The notes beneath the pieces are model-generated. The model had not been told where the DNA came from and did no database searches. It was given only the letters and a program-made list of their open reading frames with translations. Positions 53,637 through 62,523 of a stretch of DNA of 64,000 nucleotides are shown here, piece after piece (positions within the stretch are counted from its first letter, which is position 1; the number at the start of each line of letters is the position of its first letter). Source of the stretch: Microbacterium sp. BH-3-3-3 (lineage in GTDB: Bacteria > Actinomycetota > Actinomycetes > Actinomycetales > Microbacteriaceae); the NCBI RefSeq assembly GCF_007679045.1, contig NZ_VEFS01000005.1, positions 191,171 to 255,170 on the forward strand, written 5' to 3'. The translations under genes and the position numbers were made by a program.

Positions 53637-54568
53637 CCGCCCTCAACCAGCCCGCCCTCGCCGTCGAGCAGGCGGAGCTCACCCTCCCCGAGCGTCAGGG
53701 GCCTGCTGGCTTCGAGCCCTCGCGCCGCCGCTCGCGTCGCGTCGGCATGGAGCGCGTCAACTGGCCCACGACGACCATCCTCGTGCTGTGCGCCCTGACC
53801 GTGCTGCTGCCCCTCTACGTCACCGTCTCGATGGCGCTGAAGAGCGGCACCCAGGTCGTCGACGGCAACGCCTTCTCGTTCCCGTCGCCGATCAGCTTCG
53901 ACGGGTTCGTCCAGGCGTGGACGCTGACGAAGTTCCCGGTGGGCCTGGCGATCTCGCTGCTGGTCACCGCCGGCACCGTCGTCGCCACGATCATCCTCGC
54001 GGCCTTCGCCTCCTACGCGATCGCCCGCAACTGGGATCGCAAGCTCTTCCGCTACTCGTTCTTCTACCTGCTCGCGGCGATGTTCATCCCGTTCCCGGTC
54101 GTGGCGCTGCCGCAGATCCAGCTCACGGGTCGCGTCGGGCTCGACAACCCGTTGGGCGTGATCATCCTCGCCACGATGTTCCAGCTCAGCTTCAGCGTGC
54201 TGCTGTTCACCGCGTTCCTGCGCTCGATCCCCCTCGAACTCGAAGAGAGCGCGCGCATCGACGGCGCGACCACGTGGCAGACGTTCTGGCAGCTGATCTT
54301 CCCGCTGCTGGCGCCGATGAGCGCGACGGTCGGCATCTTCGCCTTCCTCTACGCGTGGAACGACTTCATGATGCCCTCGCTCATCATCAGCGACCCGGCC
54401 TTGCAGACCCTGCCGGTGCGTCAGAACCTGTTCCAGACGCAGTTCTCCAACAACTACAACGTCGCCTTCGCCTCGTACCTCATGGCCATGGCCCCCGCGA
54501 TCGTCGCCTATCTGTTCACCCAGCGATGGGTGATGGCGGGCGTCACGCAGGGCGCCGTCAAGGGCTGA
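53633..54568 (+). CDS. Sugar ABC transporter permease, MalG-like
   Basis: 311 residues. A 45-residue cytoplasmic leader precedes six helices; the EAA loop is LEESARIDGATTWQTFWQLIFPL, and FAFLYAWNDFMMPSLII is the MalG signature. Partner of the permease upstream. Confidence 0.92.
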   Translation: MTALNQPALAVEQAELTLPERQGPAGFEPSRRRSRRVGMERVNWPTTTILVLCALTVLLPLYVTVSMALKSGTQVVDGNAFSFPSPISFDGFVQAWTLTKFPVGLAISLLVTAGTVVATIILAAFASYAIARNWDRKLFRYSFFYLLAAMFIPFPVVALPQIQLTGRVGLDNPLGVIILATMFQLSFSVLLFTAFLRSIPLELEESARIDGATTWQTFWQLIFPLLAPMSATVGIFAFLYAWNDFMMPSLIISDPALQTLPVRQNLFQTQFSNNYNVAFASYLMAMAPAIVAYLFTQRWVMAGVTQGAVKG

Positions 54569-54594
54569 CCGACCATCCCCTCGAAAGGACAACC

Positions 54595-56277
54595 GTGACC
54601 ACCGCAGCACCGTCCGCACACGCCCGCGAACTCTCCGACGCCCCCGACTGGTGGCGCCAGGCCGTCGTGTACCAGGTCTATCCCCGCAGCTTCGCCGACA
54701 CGAACGGCGACGGCCTGGGCGACATCCCCGGCATCACCTCGCGCGTTCCGTACCTGGCCGAGTTGGGGGTGGATGCCATCTGGCTCAGCCCCTTCTACCC
54801 CTCGGCCCTCGCCGACGGCGGCTACGACGTCGCCGACTACCGCGACGTCGACCCGCGGCTGGGGACCCTGGCCGACATGGACGAGCTCATCGCGCAGCTG
54901 CACGCCCACGGCATCCGCGTCGTCGTCGACATCGTGCCGAACCACACCTCGAACGACCACGCCTGGTTCCAGGAGGCCCTGGCCGCCGACCGCGGGTCGG
55001 CCGCCCGTGAGCGCTACATCTTCCGCGAGGGCACCGGACCCGACGGGGCCGAGCCGCCCACCGACTGGGTGTCGGTCTTCGGCGGATCCGGGTGGGAGCG
55101 CGTCGCCGACGGCCAGTGGTACTTCCACAACTTCGACGTCTCGCAGCCCGATCTGAACTGGTCGAACCCCGAGGTGCGCGCCGACTTCGTGAAGACCCTG
55201 CGGTTCTGGAGCGACCGCGGCGTCGACGGGTTCCGCATCGACGTGGCGCACATGCTCACCAAAGACCTCAGCGAGCCCCTGCCCTCGCAGGCCGAGCTCG
55301 ACGCGATGCCGATCGATGGGAACCACCCGCTGCTCGACCGCGACGACGTGCACGAGGTCTACGCCGAATGGCGCGCGGTGTTCAACTCGTACGACCCGCC
55401 GCGCACCGCCGTGGCCGAGGCGTGGGTGCACCCCTCGCGCGTGCCGCTGTACGCGAGCGCCGAGAGCCTCGGCCAGTCCTTCAACTTCGACCTGCTCGAG
55501 GCCGACTTCGATGCGCGGCAGTTCCGCTCGATCGTGGCCGACAACCTCGTCCTCGCCGCGACGTCGGGGTCGTCGACCACGTGGGTGCTGTCGAACCACG
55601 ACGTCGTCCGTCACGCCACGCGGTACGGCCTTCCCGACGCCGAGCGCGGCGACGACGGCCGGCCGACGCTCAAGCACGGCAACGAGTGGCTGCTGTCGGG
55701 CGGGCAGTCGCCGACCCTCGACGCCGAGCGAGGCGAGCGCCGTGCGCGCGCGGCCGCACTGTTCGTGCTGGGCCTGCCCGGCTCCGCGTACCTGTACCAG
55801 GGCGAGGAGCTCGGCCTGCACGAGGTGGCCGAGATCCCCGACGACCAGCGCCAGGACCCGACGTTCTTCCGCAGCCGCGGAATCGATCAGGGACGCGACG
55901 GATGCCGCGTGCCGTTGCCCTGGTCGGAGTCGGGAACCGCTTTCGGGTTCGGAGAGGGCGGGGCGCACCTGCCGCAACCGGACTGGTTCGCCACCTACGC
56001 CGTCGATCTGCAGGACGGCGACCCCGCGTCCACCCTCACGCTCTACCGCCGCGCCCTCGGTCTGCGGCACGAACTGCAGACCGACGAGCAGCTCACGTGG
56101 GTCGACGCGGCCGGCGACGAGGTCGTGGCGTTCGAGCGCCCGAACGGCTGGACCGTGCTGACCAACTTCGGCGACCAGCCGGCACCCCTGCCCGCCGGCG
56201 AGGTGCTGGTGTCGAGCCGCGCGCTCGACGGCGACACGCTGCCGGGCGAGACGACGGTCTGGCTGCGTCGCGCCTGA
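54595..56277 (+). CDS. GH13 alpha-glucosidase
   Basis: 560 residues, standard for oligo-1,6-glucosidase / alpha-glucosidase. Region I DIVPNHTS (112-119), nucleophile Asp216 in GFRIDVAHM, acid/base Glu275 in VAEAWVHP, transition-state Asp336 in LSNHDVVRH; the calcium-type loop DTNGDGLGDIPGI is at 35-47. No signal peptide, so it hydrolyses imported alpha-glucosides in the cytoplasm. GAAAGGA lies 8 bases before GTG 54595. It closes the transporter operon. Confidence 0.94.
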   Translation: MTTAAPSAHARELSDAPDWWRQAVVYQVYPRSFADTNGDGLGDIPGITSRVPYLAELGVDAIWLSPFYPSALADGGYDVADYRDVDPRLGTLADMDELIAQLHAHGIRVVVDIVPNHTSNDHAWFQEALAADRGSAARERYIFREGTGPDGAEPPTDWVSVFGGSGWERVADGQWYFHNFDVSQPDLNWSNPEVRADFVKTLRFWSDRGVDGFRIDVAHMLTKDLSEPLPSQAELDAMPIDGNHPLLDRDDVHEVYAEWRAVFNSYDPPRTAVAEAWVHPSRVPLYASAESLGQSFNFDLLEADFDARQFRSIVADNLVLAATSGSSTTWVLSNHDVVRHATRYGLPDAERGDDGRPTLKHGNEWLLSGGQSPTLDAERGERRARAAALFVLGLPGSAYLYQGEELGLHEVAEIPDDQRQDPTFFRSRGIDQGRDGCRVPLPWSESGTAFGFGEGGAHLPQPDWFATYAVDLQDGDPASTLTLYRRALGLRHELQTDEQLTWVDAAGDEVVAFERPNGWTVLTNFGDQPAPLPAGEVLVSSRALDGDTLPGETTVWLRRA

Positions 56278-56376
56278 CGCCCTGACTGCCCGTCGCGTCC
56301 CGGCTCCCGCCCCGTCCCGCGCCCCGCGATCCGTGTGGGGAGCGGGGCGGCGGGCGCCTCGCACACACCGCTGAGC

Positions 56377-56424
56377 GTCCACGACACCCGGTCCGGGTCT
56401 CCCGGCACTCCGGGTGTCGTGGAC
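56377..56424. terminator. Bidirectional terminator
   Basis: Fifteen-base perfect arms GTCCACGACACCCGG / CCGGGTGTCGTGGAC around 18 bases, between convergent alpha-glucosidase and glycosyltransferase genes. Confidence 0.85.
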
Positions 56425-56436
56425 ACTCCGCAGGCC

Positions 56437-57249
56437 TCAGGCCGTGCGCACCCACTCGTCGCCGCGGCGCTCGATCGCCCCGGCCGCGGCGAAGGCGTCG
56501 AGCCATCCGCCCATCGGCCACGACCCCCATCGGCGGTGGAACGTCGCACCGTTGCGCAGGATGTCGTCGAGATGCTGCCACGGGGGAGACGACACCGGAT
56601 GCCACTGGTGGAACGCATCGGCCCCGCCCACCCAGTGCATCTCGACGTCGGCGTCGCGAGCCGTCCAGGCGAGGTCGGTGTCTTCGGCGCCGTAGCCCTC
56701 GTAGTCGGCGTGGAAGCCGCCGATCCGGGCCCAGGTCGCGGGTGTCACCGCGAACGACAGCGACCAGAACAGGTCGTACTCCGGCGGGGCCGCGGGTCGC
56801 GTCCACCCCGACGGCAGGGCCGGTCGCGCCCGGTGGGGGCGTACGAGGAACGGCAGGTCGGATGCCGATTCCGGGCGTTGCACGCTCGCCAGGTACGTCA
56901 CGGCTCCGGCCAGGATCGCGTCGGGGTGCGCGGCCGCGGCGGCGCGGTACGTGGGCAGGAGGTCGGGACCCGGCAGGCAGTCCACGTCGAGGAAGACGAG
57001 AAGTTCCGCACCCGCTTCCAGGGCCCGTGCGGCGGCGCGGTTGCGCCCTTCGCCCACGCGCATTCCGTGCGGCCCCGGCGGCACGTGCAGCGTGAGGGTG
57101 TCGGCATCCGGAACCTGCGTCGGGGGCGTCTCGTCGAGCCACGCCTCGACCCGTACGATGTCGTCCGCCACCTCCGCCAGCACGCGTCGCTGTCGTTCGA
57201 GGTGTTCCTGCCGCGCCGCCGAGGCGACGGTGATGACGGCCGTCTTCAC
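56437..57249 (-). CDS. Glycosyltransferase, GT2/galactosyltransferase-C like
   Basis: 270 residues. GT-A features: GEGRNRAAARALEAG, then DxD as DVD at 88-90 in LLVFLDVDCLPG, and a C-terminal acceptor region FHADYEGYGAEDTDLAWTARD typical of galactosyltransferase C-terminal (Glyco_transf_7C) domains. Cytoplasmic, transferring a sugar from a nucleotide donor to a surface glycan precursor. Last gene of the minus-strand glycosyltransferase operon; GTG start overlaps the upstream stop (GTGA). Confidence 0.85.
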   Translation of the reverse strand: MKTAVITVASAARQEHLERQRRVLAEVADDIVRVEAWLDETPPTQVPDADTLTLHVPPGPHGMRVGEGRNRAAARALEAGAELLVFLDVDCLPGPDLLPTYRAAAAAHPDAILAGAVTYLASVQRPESASDLPFLVRPHRARPALPSGWTRPAAPPEYDLFWSLSFAVTPATWARIGGFHADYEGYGAEDTDLAWTARDADVEMHWVGGADAFHQWHPVSSPPWQHLDDILRNGATFHRRWGSWPMGGWLDAFAAAGAIERRGDEWVRTA

Positions 57250-58250
57250 GGCAGTACCGCTTCGATGGCCGAGGCCATGCGCCGGGCGGCTCCCGCGACC
57301 TGCCAGAGCGCCCAGTCGGGGTCGTCGCCGGCGGCGCTCTCGACGAGGGTCACGAGGTCGTCGGCCGAGACGGTCTGATCGGCGCGACGCGCGAGCCCCC
57401 ATCGGCCGAGGGCGTCGGCGGTGTGGTGCTGCTCGTCGAACGGTCGGTCCTGCGAGATGACGACGGCTCGAGATCCGGATGCCGCGAGGTCGGCGACGCT
57501 GTTCTGGCCCGCCGCGCTGACCACGACGGTGCTGCGCGTGAGCAGGGGCCACGGGTCGTCGATGCGGGAGGCCTCGTCGTGCCCGATCGCGGTGACCTCC
57601 CACCCGCGGGCGCGCAGGCGGTCGGTCGCCTCTTCGCGGGTGTCGTCGTCGAGCACTCGACCCAGCAGCAGCACGGATCGCTCGTCGCGGGCGCCGTCGT
57701 CGGGCCGGCCGTCGTACCGTGAGATCCCACCGGTCCACATCACGCGGTCGGCGTGCTCCGCGAGTCCCGTGGTCGAGACGGCGCCGTGGGCCCACGGCGC
57801 GACGATGCGGTCGGCCAGGGCGTAGGCCAGGGCGTGCGGAAGGTCCGTGCGTTCGCCGGGCTGCGTCACCGCGACGGTGTGCAGTCCGAGCAGGCGCCCG
57901 AAGGCCACGACCTCGGCGCTCACATCGACGACGAGCACGCGCAGGTCGCGGTCATCGGCGGTGGCCGCGATCGCCGCCAAGCGGGCGCGATGCCCGGGGT
58001 GCCCGTGCGGGGCCCAGTGCAGGTGTCCGCGGGCGGTCGGCTCGGCATGACGCGGATCGACGATCGTGCCGTCCGCGTCCTCGAACGAATCGGCGTCCGG
58101 GGGCAGTTCGATCCACTCGACCTCGGGCGACAGGCCCGCCGGGCGCGGCATCGACGAGAACGCCACGACGGGCTCGTGCAGGTGCGGTGAGACGGCGAGG
58201 AAGCGGGCGACGTGCCCGAATCCGTGGTGGTGGACGTACCAGCCGATCAC
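57246..58250 (-). CDS. GT-B glycosyltransferase, MurG/MGT-like
   Basis: 334 residues. WYVHHHGFGHVARFLAV at the N terminus is the glycine loop of GT-B enzymes of the MurG/UDP-glycosyltransferase type, and STVVVSAAGQNSVADLAASGSRAVVISQDRPFDEQHHTADAL near the C terminus is the nucleotide-sugar site. GTG 58250 forms the 4-bp overlap with the gene before it; a second GTG three bases upstream is possible. Part of the surface-glycan cluster. Confidence 0.85.
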   Translation of the reverse strand: MIGWYVHHHGFGHVARFLAVSPHLHEPVVAFSSMPRPAGLSPEVEWIELPPDADSFEDADGTIVDPRHAEPTARGHLHWAPHGHPGHRARLAAIAATADDRDLRVLVVDVSAEVVAFGRLLGLHTVAVTQPGERTDLPHALAYALADRIVAPWAHGAVSTTGLAEHADRVMWTGGISRYDGRPDDGARDERSVLLLGRVLDDDTREEATDRLRARGWEVTAIGHDEASRIDDPWPLLTRSTVVVSAAGQNSVADLAASGSRAVVISQDRPFDEQHHTADALGRWGLARRADQTVSADDLVTLVESAAGDDPDWALWQVAGAARRMASAIEAVLP

Positions 58251-59383
58251 CACGACACCGCCGGCACGCGGCGCGCCGGTACCGGCTGCGCGATGTGGGC
58301 GAGCACGCGCTCGACCTCGCGGTGGCGCTGCGCGAGCGAGTGCTGCCGCACGGTGGCGCGACGCGTCCACACGCGGGTGAGCGGATCGCGTGCACCGGTG
58401 GCAGCGAGACGAGCAGCGGCCTGGGCGAGGGCCACGACGTCCCCGGCGGTGACGGTGATGGCGCCGGGGATCCCGGCGATCACCTCCGACACCCCGCCGA
58501 TGTCGAACGCCGCGACGGGGGTCCCCGTCGCGAGGGCCTCGACGATCACCAGACCGAACGGTTCCTCCCACATCGGGGTGACCAGGGCGACGGCCGACGA
58601 GCCGACCAGGCGGCAGAGATCCGGTTGCCGCAGCGGTCCCACGTACCGCGCGTGCACTCCCAGGCGCGGAACGATCTCCTGCTCGAAGTAGTCCACGTCG
58701 CCGATGCGGCCGGCCAGCACGATGTGCGCTCCGGCTTCGCGGGCGGCCTCGATGGCGAGGTGCGGCGCCTTCTCGGGCACGACGCGCCCCGTCCAGACCC
58801 ACGAGGTCCCGCCCGCGCCACGGGTCCACTGCTCGGTGTCGACGCCGTTGGGGAACACGAACGCGTCGACCCCTTCGACCGACCACGCCCGCGCCGTCGC
58901 CTGGCTCACCGCGACGAATCGATGCGAGCTGTCGCGCACGTCGGCGGCGGCTTCGAGCAGAGGCTCGAGCGGAGGGGTGTGCAGCGTCGTGACGACCGGG
59001 ATGTCGGCCTCGCGGCTCCAGCGGATGGGAGCGGGGTGCAGGCTGTGGTTGTCGACGACGTCGTACAGGTGACGGTCGGCGATGAGGCGGTCCCGGGCGG
59101 CGTCGAAGGCGGTGTCCACCGCGTCGGCGTAGCCGCTGGGGTAGTCGGTGTCGGAGGCGTCTTCGGGCCGTGTCCACTCGGGGGTCGGCAGGCGGAACTC
59201 CGCGGTCTCGCCCAGGAAGTCCGAGCCGTCGGCGGCGCACAGCGTCACGTCGTGGCCGCGGGAGCGCAGCCAGCGCACGCGATCCCAGACGGCCGCTTCG
59301 AGTCCGCCGGCGTGCGGCTGCCGCAGGGCGTAGCGCGAGGGTGCGACCACGAGCACGCGCAGCGGTCGCTGCCCGCGGATCAC
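58247..59383 (-). CDS. GT4-family glycosyltransferase
   Basis: 378 residues, GT-B fold. Acceptor domain contains GGLEAAVWDRVRWLRSRGHDVTLCA; donor domain has WTGRVVPEKAPHLAIEAAREAGAHIVLAG, VTPMWEEPFGLVIVEALATGTPVAAFDIGGVSEVI, the EX7E motif and DIGG of GT4. Probably uses an NDP-sugar to extend a lipid-linked glycan. GTG 59383 overlaps the upstream stop. Confidence 0.9.
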   Translation of the reverse strand: MIRGQRPLRVLVVAPSRYALRQPHAGGLEAAVWDRVRWLRSRGHDVTLCAADGSDFLGETAEFRLPTPEWTRPEDASDTDYPSGYADAVDTAFDAARDRLIADRHLYDVVDNHSLHPAPIRWSREADIPVVTTLHTPPLEPLLEAAADVRDSSHRFVAVSQATARAWSVEGVDAFVFPNGVDTEQWTRGAGGTSWVWTGRVVPEKAPHLAIEAAREAGAHIVLAGRIGDVDYFEQEIVPRLGVHARYVGPLRQPDLCRLVGSSAVALVTPMWEEPFGLVIVEALATGTPVAAFDIGGVSEVIAGIPGAITVTAGDVVALAQAAARLAATGARDPLTRVWTRRATVRQHSLAQRHREVERVLAHIAQPVPARRVPAVSW

Positions 59384-60528
59384 GCGGCCACCTCCGCCGA
59401 GAGAGCCCGTCGGTAGACCTCGCGGTGCGCCGCACGCACCGCCGCCCACTCCGTGAGCCGGTCGGCCCGGCGCCTCTCGACCTCGGCGGCGCGACGCCGT
59501 GAGCCCGGTGTCGACCACGCGGGATCGGTCGCGCCGACGATAGCGCGGGCGAGCGAGAGCGGATCGCCGACGCCGAAGGTGTGGAAGTCGCCCGGGTGCT
59601 GCGCCGCGATGTGACCGACGCGCGTGCCGATCACGGGAACGGCCAGGTCGTAGCAGAGTTCCGCCCAGCCCGACTGGGTGCCGTGGCGGTAGGGAAGCAG
59701 GCACGCGTCGAGGTCGGCGAGCCACGTCGAGAGCTCGTCGTCGTCCTGCCGCGGACCGCGTTCGACCCGCACGCCGTCGCACTTCTCGGCGAGCAGGGCG
59801 ATGGATGCCGCGGCCTCGTCGTCGCGGACGCGTTCGTTCATCCGCACGACGCCCTCGACGCGCGCATCTTGCGCGCGCAGGTCCGCGATCGCACGCACGA
59901 GGGTGGCGACGGTGCCGACGCCGTCGATGTTCGGACGCAGGTCGCGCAGATGCACGCCCACCCGCGTCAGATCGTGTGCGGTGCCCATCGGCCGCTCAGC
60001 CTCGCCCAGCAGCGTGGGGTGCGCGATGACCGTGGGGGAGCGGTGCGCGATCGCGCGGACCTCCTCCGCGGCGGTGTCGGTCAGGGTGATGAGCTCGTCC
60101 GCGGCCTCCGCGAGCACGGCGACCGAGGCGCGATGCTCCTCCTGGGCGCTCAACTGCGGGTTCTCGAGGTCGTGCACCGTGTAGACCAGCGGCTTTCCGA
60201 GGCGGCGCAGGGTTGCGACGGTGTCGGCGAGCTCGTCGGGGCGGTACGACTCGATGCCGAAGTGCACGTGCACGAGGTCGAACTCCGCGGCGTGCTGCTC
60301 GAGCCACGTCGGCAGCAGCACCTGGGGCGGCCACCATTGCCCGGCCGGAGCGCCGGGCGGCGGCGGATCCGCCAGCAGGTGCACGTGCGCGGGGTCGGCG
60401 ACGGCGGTGACGTAAGGGTGGGCCGAGGGAACGGCGGCGACTCGAACCGGGGGGACGGTGGTGGCGACGATCTTCTCCTCCTCGTGGCGTTGCGTGCGTA
60501 GGGATGCGCGTACCGCATCACCAGGCAC
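59380..60528 (-). CDS. Glycosyltransferase, GT4-like
   Basis: 382 residues from GTG 60528; the true start is uncertain between 60588 and 60528 because the divergent gene starts at 60587 and no convincing ribosome site precedes either codon. GAGGAGGAG lies within the frame near 60480 but is followed by ATC. The protein has a GT-B pattern: FDLVHVHFGIESYRPDELADTVATLRRLGKPLVYTVHDLENP, a central RMNERVRDDEAAAS segment, and LDACLLPYRHGTQSGWAELCYDLAVPVIGTRVGHIAAQHPGDFHTFGVGD as donor site. First gene of the minus-strand operon. Confidence 0.82.
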   Translation of the reverse strand: MPGDAVRASLRTQRHEEEKIVATTVPPVRVAAVPSAHPYVTAVADPAHVHLLADPPPPGAPAGQWWPPQVLLPTWLEQHAAEFDLVHVHFGIESYRPDELADTVATLRRLGKPLVYTVHDLENPQLSAQEEHRASVAVLAEAADELITLTDTAAEEVRAIAHRSPTVIAHPTLLGEAERPMGTAHDLTRVGVHLRDLRPNIDGVGTVATLVRAIADLRAQDARVEGVVRMNERVRDDEAAASIALLAEKCDGVRVERGPRQDDDELSTWLADLDACLLPYRHGTQSGWAELCYDLAVPVIGTRVGHIAAQHPGDFHTFGVGDPLSLARAIVGATDPAWSTPGSRRRAAEVERRRADRLTEWAAVRAAHREVYRRALSAEVAA

Positions 60529-60573
60529 ATCGCAATGCAACGGGGCGGTTGTGACGACGATGGCACCGACGGA

Positions 60574-60579
60574 TACGTT
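60574..60579 (+). promoter_or_regulatory. -10 box of leaderless WcbI-like gene
   Basis: TACGTT exactly 7 bases before ATG 60587, no ribosome site. Confidence 0.5.
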
Positions 60580-60586
60580 CCTCATC

Positions 60587-61528
60587 ATGGGTGGCGAGAG
60601 GCCGGGGCTGCACAGCCTTGCGGATCACGGCGACGCGGTGATAGCGCGCCGGGCGCACTACGCCGCCTTCTTCGGCGACGCGGCTCCCCCCGCGGGCTTC
60701 GGGCTCGTCGTGGGCAACTGCCAGGCGGAGTCGCTGCGCCTCGTCATCTCCTCCGACGGGCTGCCGGCGATCCGCGTGCCGGCGGTGCACGAACTCGACG
60801 CGGCCGACGCGGAACGCCTGCACGCATTGCTGGCCGAGGCGGCGTTCCTGGTGGTCCAGCCGATCCGCGACGACTACCGCGGACTCCCGCTCGGCACCGC
60901 GCAGCTGCGCGCGGCCCTGCCGTCCGGGGCCCGCACGGTCACCGTCCCGGCCGTGCGCTTCGCCGGCCTGCATCCCTTCCAGGCGGTGCTGCGCCTCCCC
61001 GATTTCCCCGAAGATCCGCCGATTGTGGCGTATCACGACGTGCGCACGGTCGCTGCGGCGGCGGGGATCGCGGTGCCCCCGCGACTTCCGGCGCGCACCG
61101 TCCGCGCGATCGCCGACGCCTCGATCGCCGAACTGCGCCGCCGCGAGGCGATGGGGCTCGACGTCTCGGCATCCGACCTCTTCTCGCCCGTCGTCTCCGA
61201 CCTTGCCCGCACGGTGAACCACCCTGGCAACGCGCTGTTCCTGCCTCTGGGCGAACGCATCGTGGCCGCGCTCGGCCACCCGGGCCGGGTCGTCGACCCC
61301 GGCCGCCCGATCCTCGCGTCGGTGCGCGCGCCCCTCGAGTCGTGGGTCGTCGACGCGTGGGATCTCGACGACGCTCCCGAGCTCGACTGGATCGTCGCGG
61401 GGGAGCGCATGTCCGCGGAGGCCGTGCGCGACGCGCAATCGGCGTACTACGCCGCGCATCCCGCCCTGCTCGCGGCCGTCGTCGAGCGCATGACCCCGCT
61501 CCTGCGCACCTGGGCGGCTGCGGCGTGA
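60587..61528 (+). CDS. WcbI-family polysaccharide biosynthesis protein
   Basis: 313 residues. LVVGNCQAESLRL with GNCQ at 43-46 is the hallmark of WcbI, a putative acetyl/acyltransferase of capsule synthesis that binds coenzyme A. FLVVQPIRDDYRGLPLGTAQL and FAGLHPFQAVL follow the family. ATG 60587 is favoured by the leaderless -10; ATG 60560 is the alternative. Cotranslated with the next gene (GTGA). Confidence 0.85.
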   Translation: MGGERPGLHSLADHGDAVIARRAHYAAFFGDAAPPAGFGLVVGNCQAESLRLVISSDGLPAIRVPAVHELDAADAERLHALLAEAAFLVVQPIRDDYRGLPLGTAQLRAALPSGARTVTVPAVRFAGLHPFQAVLRLPDFPEDPPIVAYHDVRTVAAAAGIAVPPRLPARTVRAIADASIAELRRREAMGLDVSASDLFSPVVSDLARTVNHPGNALFLPLGERIVAALGHPGRVVDPGRPILASVRAPLESWVVDAWDLDDAPELDWIVAGERMSAEAVRDAQSAYYAAHPALLAAVVERMTPLLRTWAAAA

Positions 61529-62523
61529 CCGCGACGTCTTCGGTTCCGGATGCCGCCCCGCCCGTGCTCCTCGCGCCCCCGGGGCCGCACGGCGTCGCCG
61601 TCTACGCCCGGCAGATCGCGGCGGAGGTCGTGCGACGGGAGCCGTCGACGCGAACGGTGACGCCCGATGCTCTCGCCGAACTGCCGAGCGGGACGCCCGT
61701 TCACGCGCACGTGACCGACCGCCTCTGGGGCGCCTCGCCCGAGGACGCCGCGCGGGCCGTCGAGGCCCTCGCTTCCCGCCACCCGCTCACCGTCACCCTG
61801 CACGACGTGCCGCAGGAGTCCGATGGGGAGCGGAACCGCCCGCGCCGCCGGGCGTTCTACCGCGCGGTGGTCGAGGCCGCGCGCGGCGTGGTCGTCAACA
61901 GCGCCCATGAGCGCGAGCTGCTGCGTGAAGAGGGGGTGTGGAACGGCCCCGTCGCGGTCGTGCCGCTTCCCGTCGATTCCCCCTCGGACACCTCGGCCGG
62001 GCCCCTCGATGATTCGGTCGGTGTCCTGGGCTTCTTCTATCCCGGCAAGGGCCACGACGAGGCGCTGGACGCCGCGGTCGAGGCCGGCATGACGCGCCTC
62101 ACCGTGCTCGGTCGCGCCTCCGACGGACACGCCGACGACCTCGCCGCCTTCGAGCGGCGCGCCGCGGATCGCGGAGTCCGGGTGGAGGTCACGGGGTGGC
62201 TCGACGATGTCGACATGGCCACGCGCGTGGGCCGGGTCGCGGTGCCGGTGATCGCGCATCGCCACGTCTCGGCATCCGGATCCCTCGCGTCGTGGATCGG
62301 ATGGGGTCGCCGCCCTCTCGCCGTGCGCAACCGCTACGTCGACGAGATGGCCGCCCTGCGGCCCGGGACCCTGTCGCCCGTCGAGCCCGACGCCCTCGCG
62401 GCTGCCGTCTCGGCCGCGCGCGCCGATCCCGGGTCCACCTGGCACGGCCTCGACCGGGTGCCCTACGGTCGCGCCGACGCCGCGCGTGCCTACCTCGACT
62501 GGTGGAAGCAGGCGAGCGCGTGA
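61525..62523 (+). CDS. Glycosyltransferase-like protein, GT4-type
   Basis: 332 residues. PPGPHGVAVYARQIAAEVV resembles the start of GT4 enzymes; HPLTVTLHDVPQESDG, GVVVNSAHERELL and VLGFFYPGKGHDEALDAAVEAGMTRLTVLG follow the order of a GT-B fold. The donor-site EX7E motif is not clear (SGSLASWIGWGRRPLAVRN in its place), so it could use an unusual donor or be inactive. Glycan cluster context makes a transferase role likely. Confidence 0.78.
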   Translation: MTATSSVPDAAPPVLLAPPGPHGVAVYARQIAAEVVRREPSTRTVTPDALAELPSGTPVHAHVTDRLWGASPEDAARAVEALASRHPLTVTLHDVPQESDGERNRPRRRAFYRAVVEAARGVVVNSAHERELLREEGVWNGPVAVVPLPVDSPSDTSAGPLDDSVGVLGFFYPGKGHDEALDAAVEAGMTRLTVLGRASDGHADDLAAFERRAADRGVRVEVTGWLDDVDMATRVGRVAVPVIAHRHVSASGSLASWIGWGRRPLAVRNRYVDEMAALRPGTLSPVEPDALAAAVSAARADPGSTWHGLDRVPYGRADAARAYLDWWKQASA

